Positions 16,548-26,700 of a stretch of 64,000 bases of DNA are shown in pieces. This DNA is from Lachnospiraceae bacterium UBA1683 (lineage in GTDB: Bacteria; Bacillota; Clostridia; Lachnospirales; Lachnospiraceae). The notes under the pieces are model-generated. The model did not search any database. It saw nothing but the letters and a program-made list of their open reading frames with translations, and had not been told where the DNA came from. Each line of letters starts with the position of its first letter. Position 1 is the first letter of the stretch. The stretch lies in the NCBI GenBank assembly GCA_002320245.1, contig DCKD01000087.1, positions 1-64,000 of the forward strand, read 5' to 3'. A program made the position numbers and the translations under genes.

Positions 16548-19500
16548 GCACATTTGTTCCTGCTCCCATCTTCTGAGTAGAGCCGAGAAGCACCCTGACT
16601 TCTCCCTTGCGGGTCTTTTGGAACAGTTCTTTTTTCTTCATATCCGTGTCGGCTTCGTGTATGAACTTCACTTCACTTTCAGGAATACCTCTCTCAATCA
16701 GCTTCTTTCTGATGTCGTTATAGACGGAAAATGTGCCGTCATTCTTCGGCGTGGAAAGGTCACAAAACACAAGCTGTGCCGATTTCTTGTCGGCATTTTC
16801 TTTCCATATCCGATAGATGTTATCGACGCAGGCATTGATTTTACTGCCCTCAAAATCAGGCAGCATATCGTTTAGCATACGCTGGTCAAGAGCCAGTTTT
16901 CTTCCGTCATTCGTGATTTTCAGCATATTATCTACGCTTGAATCCACACCGCCGCCACGCACCTGCTCGGCTCTCTCTGCAAGGGAAGCAACCATTTCTT
17001 TCTGCATTTCTGACGGCTTTACTGCAATGTTATGGTACTTTGCTTCCGGTACTGGCAGGTTCAACATATCTGCTGTTTTAATATCCGCTATCTCCTTGAA
17101 CATCGCCATTAGTTCAGGCAAGTTATAGAATTTTGCGAACCTTGTCTTTGCTCTGTATCCTGTTCCTTCCGGTGTAAGTTCCACTGCCGTAATGGTTTCT
17201 CCGAAAGTGGAAGCCCAGGCATCAAAGTGCTGCAACCCATTTTTCACAAGCGTGCTGTACTGCAAATATCGCTGTATCGTATAAAGTTCCACCATACTGT
17301 TTGAGATAGGTGTACCCGTTGCGAACACGGTTCCTCGCCCTCCGGTAATCTCGTCAAGGTAACGACACTTCATAAAGAGGTCGGAAGATTTCTGTGCTTC
17401 CGTATGTGCGATACCGCCCACATTACGCATTTTTGTATAAAGATAAAGGTTCTTGTAATAATGGCTTTCATCAACAAAAAGCCTGTCTACACCAAGTTCC
17501 TCAAAGGTTACAACATCATCTTTTTTCGTCTGGTCATTGAGTTTATCAAGTTTCTGCCTGATAGATTTCTTTGACTTTTCAAGCTGCTTTATGGAGAAGT
17601 TTTCCCCTCGGTTTCGCTTGAGTTCCGCAATTCCTCCGGTTATCTCCTCAAGCTGCTGTTCTAAGATTGCCCTCTGTCTTTCAATGGACATTGGGATTTT
17701 CTCAAACTGTGAATGTCCGATGATAACGGCGTCATAATCTCCAGTTGCAATCCTGCCGCAGAACTTTTTACGGTTCTTGGTTTCAAAATCTTTCTTTGTT
17801 GCGACAAGAATATTCGCCGCCGGATAGAGCTGCAAATACTCAGCCGCCCATTGTTCGGTCAAGTGATTTGGTACAACAAACAGTGACTTGTTACAAAGCC
17901 CAAGCCTTTTCGACTCCTGTGCTGCCGCCACCATTTCAAAAGTTTTTCCTGCTCCGACTGCGTGTGCAAGAAGCGTATTTCCTCCGTAAAGGATATGAGC
18001 AACCGCATTTTTCTGATGTTCCCTGAGTTCAATTTCAGGATTCATACCATTGAAAATAATATGACTTCCATCATACTCACGAGGTCTGACGCTATTGAAT
18101 TTCTCATTGTAGGATTTGCAAAGCCTTTCCCTTCGTTCAGGGTCAGACCATATCCAGTCCTGAAATTCCTGCTTAATCATTTCCTGCTTCGACTGAGCAA
18201 TCGCTGTTTCCTTTTTATTCAGGACAGCCTTTTTCCTGCCCTCATCATCTTCGATATAATCAAAGATACGCACATCTTTTAAGTTCAGCGTTTCCTCGAT
18301 AATCTTATAGGCATTGATGCGGGAAGTTCCGTAAGTGTTATATGCCCTTACATTTCCTTTGTCGTAAGATTTGCCCTCAATATTCCACTCACTCGTAAAT
18401 GGAGAGAAGTGAACTTTGATATTCCACTGTGCATAGCGTGGTGTTTCAAGCAAATGAAAGATAAACTCCTGCACATCGTCCGGTGGCAGCCAAGTTGCAC
18501 CAAGTCGCACGGAAATTTCACTTGCAGTCAGGTCTTTCGGCTGCACCTTTTGAAGTGCTTCCACGTTGACCTTATAATCTTCCGGATAGAGTTCTGCCGA
18601 GTTCTTTGCAATTCTCAGCTTCTCCCTGACATTACCCGAAAGGTATTCATCAGCCATCAGATACTTCGATTCGTAAGCATTACCATACTCATAAAGCGGA
18701 TTTAAGAAGATAACACCCTTTAAGTCCTCAAAGATTTCATTCTCCGATTTACCGGAAAGCTCCATCATATAGTCCATATCAATCATAGCTTTTTCTCCAA
18801 GAGATACCGCCAATGCTTCGCTTGCCGTATCAACAGAAGTAACCGGAGTATGCGGCTTAATTGTCCTCTTAGAAAACATATCAGCCTTACGTTCCAGTTC
18901 TCCGTCCTCTCCGATTATCTCCAATGCGGAAAGCAAAGAGAATGAACTGTCCTGCGAAAAAGCAGAAGTATTTGCACGGCTGTTAATGAGTCCGTACTTA
19001 CCTGAAAAGGTATCATAAAGTCTGTTTAATCGCTCCTGCTCCGCTTTGATTTCGCTGTCAGGGTAATCTTCTGTCTGCAATTCAATCAGCGTTCTGACGG
19101 AATTTCTAATAGCAATCATACCCTTAATTCGGTTCTCTGCGGTTGCCGACACTTCCACCGGAGTCATACGGGAATTTTCACGATAATAGATTTTATTGTC
19201 CACCACCGTATAGGAAAAGTTTCTCACTGTCGGGTCTGCCGGAATAGAATTATCTTCCTCCTCCAGTTCTTCCTCGGTTTCATATTCCGTGATTTCTCCG
19301 TGAATATTTGCTACTGCATCATCAAGCTGTGCTGCAAGGTCTGCATTTTCATACGGCACACAAGTTGCTTCCATACCGAAACGCCCCGATACCATCTTCA
19401 TTTCTCCAAGTATCATTTCGGGGTGCTGCACAAAATAAGAGTTCATCTTAATTCCGTTCTCATCGGTATCAAGATGAACCCAATCCGGCTCAATATCTAT

Positions 19501-22500
19501 CAGTCTGTCACGCTTTTGCAGGATAAGAATATCCGAAACGACTTCCGTTCCTGCATTACCCTTAAAGGTGTTATTTGGCAATCGGATTGCTCCAAGAAGC
19601 TCTGCCCTCTGTGCAATATATTTTCGTACCGCCGAGTTTTCCTTATCCATTGTGCCTTTGCTCGTTACAAGAGCCATTACACCGCCGGGTCTTAACTTAT
19701 CAAGGGACTTGGCAAAAAAGTAATCGTGTATCAGGAACTTATGCTTGTCGTATCTTTTATCCGATACCTTAAAATCTCCAAAAGGCACATTGCCAACCAC
19801 TCCATCAAAGAAGCTGTCCGGCAGATTTGTTTCTTCAAATCCTTGTGCCGCAATGGTTGTTTTCTGATAAAGCTGCTGTGCAATCCCTGCGGAAATCGTA
19901 TCAAGTTCCACACCGTAAATCTTACTGTCCTGCATTGTGTCCGGCAGCATACCGATGAAATTACCGATACCGCAGGACGGCTCTAACAAGTTGCCCTCCT
20001 TAAAGCCCATCTGCTCCATTGCCTTATAAATGGCTGTGATAACTTCGGGCGGCGTGTAGAACGCAGTCAATGTGCTTTCTCTTGCCGAAGCATATTCCTC
20101 CGGTGTTAATACCGAAGAAAGTTCCAGATATTCCGTTGCCCACGCTGAATTATTTTCATCAAAGGCTTCTGAAAGCCCACCCCAACCAACGTACTTTGAT
20201 AAGATAATCTGTTCTTCAGGAGTGGCAAATCTGTTTTCTTCCTGACATTTTTTAAGAAGTTGTATCGCCATAATATTTCTGCGGAAGCGTTCCTTTTTAC
20301 CAACCGTTTCAACCTCATTTTCTCTAAGATTAAAGGTGTGACGGTCTGCCATAGGCACATCAGGGTGCAAGTCAAAGCCTTTGACTTTTTTCTTCTGCTC
20401 CCAAGCGGGAACTAACGGCTCAGGCTCTTTTTCATTTCTTTCTTCGGCAGGTTCTTCCTTTACAATCAAATGCTCATTCATCGGATTCTCTCGCACTTTT
20501 CTGTCAAACTCTGTGCGTGAAAATTCCTTATTGAACAGTGGCACATCATAGTCATAGAGCATTACTCTCTCATCATCAACAGATAAGATTTCGTACTCAG
20601 AAGCACCGATATACACCTTATCGCCAAGATGATATTCATATTTCACATCTTGCGATATTTCCGCTTCTTCAGGTTCTTTTTCGGCTAGTTCGACCTCCTG
20701 CTCCGGTGGTGCATTAGAGAGTATCTCACGATTTCTTTTCGTTTCCTCGATTTTGACTCTGCGTTCCTCTTGACTTTCAAGCCACTGAGGATAGCGTTCT
20801 TTTTCCTTTGGATTTAAGTATCTGTCCATTCGGATAAGTTCCCCGATACGCTTCTCCACCTGCGACCACGAAAGCGTGATATGTGGATTTTCTTTACCGA
20901 TGCCTTTCGTAATCGTAATACCTTTTCCGTCGTGACTCTCATCAATGCCTGCCCCGATTATGACGGGATAAGAACCGCCCCAACCGTATTCATTTTTCAA
21001 GAAGTCGGCATTTTCTTTTGCAGAAAGGCTTTTTTCAAACTGCTCATAGATACGCATTTTTCCCTCAGAAAATCCGCTTCCATTCGCAAGAACAGCGTCG
21101 ATAATCTCCTGAGAAAAAGTAAAGGCAGAGGTTTTCTTTTCCTCTGCCCGACCGTCTAATATGAATGTCATCTGACCGTCCATTGACGGTAATGGTTTTA
21201 TGCTGTCACTTAATTCTCCCAGTAATCGCATAGCTTCAAAATGTCGGGCAATAACAGCCCAATCATAAAAGCTCTGTGCGGTTCTGCTGTCGTATTTGCC
21301 CTCCCACAAATGCAAAACGTTTTCAAAGGTCTTGTACCCTACTGTCCTGCCGTCCTCTAAAGTAAGCTCAGTATAATCATTATTGAAAATACTCTTTATA
21401 TACTCTGTGCGGTCTTTGTTATCTGGATTGCGTTCATAATAATCTTTGATTTCTTCCAGACTTGCTGACAAATGTGGTGTCGTTCTGAGAATTTCATTGA
21501 TTACTTCATCACGTCCAAAGAACGGAAGGCTTTTATCCTCGTGCGTTCTGTCGTAATACTCTAAGCGAATATCACTTCCGCTTTCACGATTTCCTGTGCC
21601 GAGCTGCGAAGGGAGTTCATCAGACGAACCCATTTCATCATATCCTCCGCTTTCATCTGTTCGGTCACTCCCTCTTTCTGTGCCATCTGGCTCAGGATTG
21701 TTTCCTCCATCTTGCTGGCTCTCTGTTCCACTTCCGCCAAGTGCTGTGTCAGTTCGCCCCTCGTCAGTAGATTGTAGTAAAGGACTCTGTGATGTTCCTT
21801 CAGAAACTCTCTCCTCATCTGAGCGTATCTGCCCAAAGTCACTTCCGGCTGCTGTGGAAGTTTCAGGTTCGGAAGGCTGTAATCGCCCACCATCGTGTAG
21901 GTCAGTTCGTTCATTGTCCAAACTCCTTTCGTCGTTATTTTCAACCTTATTGTATTCATTTCTGTCCTGACCGACAATTATGCGATTTTGACGGTTGAGT
22001 GCGGTAATTGTTTTAGATACTTCCGTCAATCCCATTTCTGCAATATCACTGGTAGCAAATCCAAGTGCATTGAGTGTTTCCTGCGTATTGAAATTGGTAA
22101 CATCTCTAAAATCATCAAGTTCAAAATAACCATCCGTATCGATGCCAAGCCTTGACATCATCATATATGCCACACTGTTTGCCACGACATTTTTATAAAT
22201 GAAAGCCACAATATCCTCTTCCACTTCCTCGAAGGAACTGCCCTCGGTTGCATAGTAAAGGTCTTGCAGATAATCAGGGATATTATCCTCTGCCGCATTT
22301 CTTGCTGCTCCCATAATTGCTTCGGCAAGACTGCTCTTATTCTCAATCTCTCCGAAAGTGCTTTCCAATGTTTCAATCACATCAGCTTCGTATTCCTGAC
22401 GCATATCCCAAATCGGGACTGTTCTTGAATATCTGCTTTCGTGAGTATCTGAAATGTCAAAGTAATGTGTCAGTCTTTGCCGTGAACGGTTTTCATCAGC

Positions 22501-22743
22501 AAAAACAGCAATACCTCTTGCACCTCGGTTGACCCATCTGCCAAAAATTTTGTTCCACTGCTCTATCTCGAGAACCGCTGTTGCATCAGGTCGCTGTGCA
22601 TATACAAGAAGCTGCTCGTCATAGCGTAACTTATAATTTCGGCAAGCCGAAGCCAAGAATGCCTGCCAGTTCTGAGGATTTGATACAACCGTTTTGCAGG
22701 TGCGATTGTAAAGCTCAGAAATAAGGTCATATTTTCGTGCCAT
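16548..22743 (-). CDS. Methylase/SNF2-type helicase, 5' exon (2065 codons plus one base)
   Basis: The giant LtrC-like polyprotein of Tn1549-type ICEs. The first 100 residues (YDEQLLVYAQRPDATAVLEIEQW) resemble an ArdC-type domain. A low-complexity stretch at about 275-395 is rich in Ser, Glu, Gly and Asp. An N6-adenine methylase fold follows, with LLEPSCGIGNFIG (near 920) and VVGNVPFGDF (near 985, replacing NPPY). A superfamily 2 helicase comes next: AHAVGAGKTFEM (Walker A, near 1595) and VDESHYYKN (DESH box, near 1755), with motifs V/VI at the intron junction. It probably modifies and unwinds element DNA. The low-complexity part encodes tnpV in another frame. It starts ATG 22743 after GGAGGTGCAAGAGTA and overlaps nothing upstream. 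Confidence 0.92.
21561..21914 (-). CDS. tnpV: TnpV family protein, nested inside the helicase gene in another frame
   Basis: 117 residues from ATG 21914, preceded by AAAGGAG at 8 bases spacing. The sequence (TYTMVGDYSLPNLKLPQQPEV, LGRYAQMRREFLKEHHRVLYYNLLTRGELTQHLAEVE) matches the TnpV transposon-encoded protein family: a short N-terminal signature followed by a helical region. It lies wholly inside codons about 277-394 of the helicase gene, same strand, different frame. In that region the helicase reads as low-complexity Ser/Glu/Gly text, as expected if tnpV constrains the DNA. Function is unknown; family members accompany conjugative transposons. The ribosome site and family match make it a real gene rather than a shadow. 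Confidence 0.75.
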   Translation of the reverse strand: MNELTYTMVGDYSLPNLKLPQQPEVTLGRYAQMRREFLKEHHRVLYYNLLTRGELTQHLAEVEQRASKMEETILSQMAQKEGVTEQMKAEDMMKWVRLMNSLRSSAQEIVKAEVIFA

Positions 22744-22758
22744 TACTCTTGCACCTCC

Positions 22759-23058
22759 TTATCGCTGTTTTTCTCTGTTTCTGGTCTTGTTTTTTGACGG
22801 TTCGGATTGATTGATAGGTTCAACTTTGCTTCCATTAAGCTCCATTTTTTCAGCAAACTCGCATATATGATAGCAGCAATTTCCGACATACAAATGGTAG
22901 TCATCAATATACTTGCACACTCTGTCTGCTGTGTGTCCATCACGAAAAGTAATCCTGATTTTTCCACCATCGGGAATATAGAATTTTAAGTTGTAATGAC
23001 TGTCTATAAATCGAATTTGCTTTTCCTGCGGCTCTGCTCTATTCTCCTGTTGCTTCAT
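22759..23058 (-). CDS. 99-residue conserved ICE protein of unknown function
   Basis: A small protein with a central conserved-looking core: FYIPDGGKIRITFRDGHTADRVCKYIDDYHLYVGNCCYHICEFAEKME, beta-rich with three cysteines. The ends are polar and basic (SEPSKNKTRNREKQR). It lies directly upstream of the helicase gene (15-base gap) and its start overlaps the end of the 86-residue gene by 20 bases. Such cores resemble the large-polyvalent-protein-associated (LPD) domains found in Tn1549-type elements, and LPD28 is possible; I am not sure. No function is assigned. Confidence 0.6.
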   Translation of the reverse strand: MKQQENRAEPQEKQIRFIDSHYNLKFYIPDGGKIRITFRDGHTADRVCKYIDDYHLYVGNCCYHICEFAEKMELNGSKVEPINQSEPSKNKTRNREKQR

Positions 23059-23299
23059 TTTCCTTACCTCTCATTTTTGTTGCTTCATCAGAACCGCCGC
23101 CTAAATACGAAAAGAGTTTACCGGACTTTGTATTCTTCTGAAGCTCCATAATCACACCCATATCAGGAATCGTGATATTCGGGATTTTCAGGATTGCTTC
23201 CATATCAAGCTGCTGCAACTTTTTCTCCGTATCACAACCGGAGTCAAAGAGTTTATTCAGCACCTTGACCTTATTCTGAAAAGTTGCTTTGTCTTTCAC
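23039..23299 (-). CDS. 86-residue hypothetical ICE protein
   Basis: Starts at ATG 23299 with AAGGAGGTG upstream. It contains a helix (FQNKVKVLNKLFDSGCDTEKKLQQLDMEAILKI) followed by a motif-like PNITIPDMGVIMELQKNTKSGKLFSYLGG. This middle segment reads like a short conserved patch; the C-terminal 15 residues are charged and overlap the next gene by 20 bases. I do not recognise a named family. The context, a tight string of small genes between the adhesin and the helicase, is standard for Tn1549-type ICEs. Confidence 0.6.
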   Translation of the reverse strand: MKDKATFQNKVKVLNKLFDSGCDTEKKLQQLDMEAILKIPNITIPDMGVIMELQKNTKSGKLFSYLGGGSDEATKMRGKENEATGE

Positions 23300-23311
23300 G
23301 AAAACACCTCC

Positions 23312-23608
23312 TTAGCTAATGTTGATTACAATAGAAATACTACCGTTCTGTTCTTCTTTCTGCGGATTACGTGAATACTCAGGAAAAAGGGACTGTACTC
23401 TCTGTCTTGCCCTGCGTATGGTTTCAAAACAAGGAAGTCCGTATGCTCGGTAATTAAATACAATATCCTCAAGCGGAAGATTTCCGGCAGGTATATATCC
23501 GTACCGATTGTAATAATGCAGAATAAGAAGCATATCATCATACCTCGACATCGGGCATTCCTTTAAGATTTCAAGCACTCGGCTCTCCACCGTTTTCTGT
23601 TGTTTCAT
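23312..23608 (-). CDS. 98-residue hypothetical ICE/phage-type protein
   Basis: The sequence opens VESRVLEILKECPMSRYDDMLLILHYYNRYGYIP, then IVFNYRAYGLPCFETIRRARQRVQSLFPEYSRNP. The pattern, a three-helix N-terminus and a conserved LPxFETIRRARQxVQ patch, is common in small phage and ICE proteins, where it looks like a DNA- or RNA-binding helical bundle; no biochemical role is known to me. The ribosome site (GGAGG) is 8 bases before ATG 23608. It is followed 12 bases later by the 86-residue gene. Confidence 0.6.
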   Translation of the reverse strand: MKQQKTVESRVLEILKECPMSRYDDMLLILHYYNRYGYIPAGNLPLEDIVFNYRAYGLPCFETIRRARQRVQSLFPEYSRNPQKEEQNGSISIVINIS

Positions 23609-23680
23609 AATGTTCCTCCAAAAATTAAAGGGACAGAGTTTTTTACGCTCTGCCCTGACTGGTTAATGTTCGCTTGTTAC

Positions 23681-23770
23681 TTACTTCTTACGGTTTTTAA
23701 CCTGAAGAAAGATAAAGCCGCCGACAATAACGGCGACTAATGCGATAGCGATAATTGTCTTTGCTTCCAT
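23681..23770 (-). CDS. 29-residue single-pass membrane peptide downstream of the adhesin
   Basis: An ATG at 23770 shares one base with the adhesin stop codon (TAATG), the classic re-initiation overlap. The 29-codon frame encodes one hydrophobic helix, IIAIALVAVIVGGFIFLQV, with a charged end KNRKK. It ends with TAA at 23681. A bare membrane anchor translated together with a sortase substrate could be a small accessory or toxin-like peptide; its role is unknown. The adhesin 3' end has GAGGGTAACGAG before it, serving as a possible ribosome site. Confidence 0.5.
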   Translation of the reverse strand: MEAKTIIAIALVAVIVGGFIFLQVKNRKK

Positions 23771-26700
23771 TACTCGTTACCCTCCTTTTTCTTCTTTTTG
23801 TGTGCAACAACAGAAGTTACGGCGATACCGACAGCAGAAAGTCCGGCAAGGACATACCAAAGTTTCATATTGGTATCATCTCCTGTCTTTGGAGTATCCC
23901 TCAACTCATTGTGCATTTTTACAACGGCTGTTTCATCAAGTTTGATAGTAACATTCTGGTCGGCAGGTGTGATATATGCGGCAGAGGCATTGTTTGCCAC
24001 TTCGGATACGGTATATTCGCCAATACGAAGTCCCTTAATCACGATTTCGCCGTTCTTATCTGTTTCAAATGTCATATCATAGCCGTTTGCTCCGGTTACT
24101 CTGAACACAAAACCTTTGACCTTACCGTCTGAAGATGTCTTAACGATTTTCAGTGTTCCACGCATAGCTTCATTGATAAATCCAACACCTGCCTTATTCT
24201 CAACGGAATAAGTTGTTTCGTCTTTCTCAATGAAAACAGAGTATTCTCCCTTATCAAGCAGGAAGCCCTCCGGTGCTTTTGTTTCACGGACAATATATTT
24301 TCCGTAAAGCAGTTCTTTCATCTCATAAATTCCGGTTTCAGTTTCTTCAAGATTTCCGATAAGTTCATCGCCATCATCAATCTTTCCGTTCTCATTGGTG
24401 TCCTTATATACCTCGAAGGTTGCACCCGTAAGCTTGTTATCCGGATATTCAGCGTCCACCTTCGTGAGTCTGATATTGCCGTGAACATACTCATTGACAA
24501 TCTCAATTTCAACTACCTGCTCGACTTTGCTGATATTGACCTCATACGCTTTTTCATCAAGAACAAATCCCTTTGGCTGCTCAATTTCTCTTACAATCCA
24601 TTTGCCATAAGGAACTTTTGCAAAAGAAAAACTACCGTCTTTTGCAGAGGTAGTCGTCATAAGTGCAGTATCCTTTGTAAATTCTGTTTCTTCGGCTTTG
24701 AAGATACCGATAACAGCACCCTCAAGTGCTTCTCCATTCTCGTCAATCTTCTTACCTGATACAGAACCATAGATAAGTTCATTCTTGATTTCTTTTCCGT
24801 CATTCACTTTGATTTCAACCGTTGCGGTATCCTGACCTGCGTATTCAAATACAACCGGATACTTCGTATCAGAGAGAATATAATGCTCATCGGTTGCAAT
24901 CTCTTTGACATAGTATTTGCCAAACGGAAGGTCTGACTTCATAACAGCAGTTCCATTTTCATTTACGCTGACAATCTCAATCAGTCCATCAGCCGGAATA
25001 ACTGTACCGCTTGCAGATGCAATATCTTCTGCGGCATAAAGACCAAAGCTGATGTTTTTGATTTCTCCGTTGTCGCCAATACCAAATGTCTTATCCTTTT
25101 CAATGGCTTTTGCAAGGCTTACCTGCACTTTCTGTCTTTCGTTATAGAACGATGTGGAAGTTTCGGTAACAGAGATATTCTGACCTGCGTAAGTAAGCTC
25201 AACCGTATGTGTTTCGCCACTGATTACCATTCCATAAGGTGCGGTAATTTCCTTGACTTCGTATTTTCCGAGATAAAATTCTTTGCTCTTAACAAATCCA
25301 TCGGAGCTTGTTGTGATAGTATCTACCACTTCGCCCTTTGAATAGCGGAGTGTACCGTCCGGTGTGCTAATATCTTCCGCAGCACGGACTTCATAAACTG
25401 CACCCTCAAGTCCTGACACTTCATAAACAGGCTGATAGATAACATCACTGTCCTCAGAACCACTTACATTGACACCACTAAATACTTCTCCGGTCTTTTC
25501 AACCGTGATAGTACCTTTCTGTGCCATATTCGCTTTATTGACTTTCACAACAGTTACGCCGCCTTCCTCTGTGGAATTTTCTTCGGTAATATCAAAATAT
25601 ACCGGAGTATCATCAAGCACATAGCCGTATGGAGCTTGTACCTCTACGATGGAATATCCCTTGCCGTAATCCAGTTTCTCAGGTGTTACAAGGGAACCAT
25701 TTGCGTCGGTATAGAACACATCAATCGTGGTCGGTGTCGGATAAGTAAAGGTCATTTTGACCTGATTGCCCTGCGGGTCGTAAATCTTAAATCCTGCTCC
25801 TGCATACGGAATACTCTTTCCGCTTTCTGCGTCCACCTTGACTACATTGACAAAGCTCTCAAAGTTACGGTTATTGATAAGATAACGGTAGGTCTGTGCG
25901 TTCTGTGAAATGAACACATCAAAATCGTCCATCATCTCTCTGCCTTCCCAACCGGAAGTCTGGTGTACGGTATAAATACCATACGGCATATCTTTTGTCT
26001 GACCGAAGCCATTTTCATCGCATACGATAGTATCTCTCTCGTCTTTATTGGCTGCGTCATAGCTTCCGGCAGATTTCAGGTAAATCTCAAAGGAAGCACC
26101 CTTTTCAGGAGTTTCAATCTTTGTTTCTCCATCATCAGTGTGTTTAATGATAGCCACGTTACCTTTGATTACCTGCTCGGTTACATCATTGGAAGTAAGG
26201 TTGTGTTCCACCTCATAAAGTTTCGGGTCTGCACCTACCTTGTGAATGGTCTTATCAAGGAGATAGCCTTCACTCGGTGTAATTTCTCGGATTGTCCAGT
26301 CGGTATCACAAACATATTCTTTAGTAGTGAACTGACCGTTTTCATCAGTAACATACTTATCTACAAGCGTTTCGCCCTTATAGATACCGTAAACTGCTCC
26401 CGAAAGTTTGGCATTGCCCTGTGCTTCGCCTTTCTCAGCGTCGCTCTTTGTTACTGTTACAGTAAACTTCTTCAAAATATTGTTGAAGTTTCTTGTGGTT
26501 ACTTCTTTCCACTTCACTGGTGCAGTCTGATTTTTTGGCACAACATAACGGATAGCCGTGTCTACTTCTTCAAGGGTATATGGTTCAGAACCACTGATAA
26601 GCACATCTTTGAAAGTTGCCACACCGTTATTGTCTGTAACTGCATACCGGTCAACAGCATCACCGGAAAGAGAAGTACCGTAAAGATGGAACTTCACACC

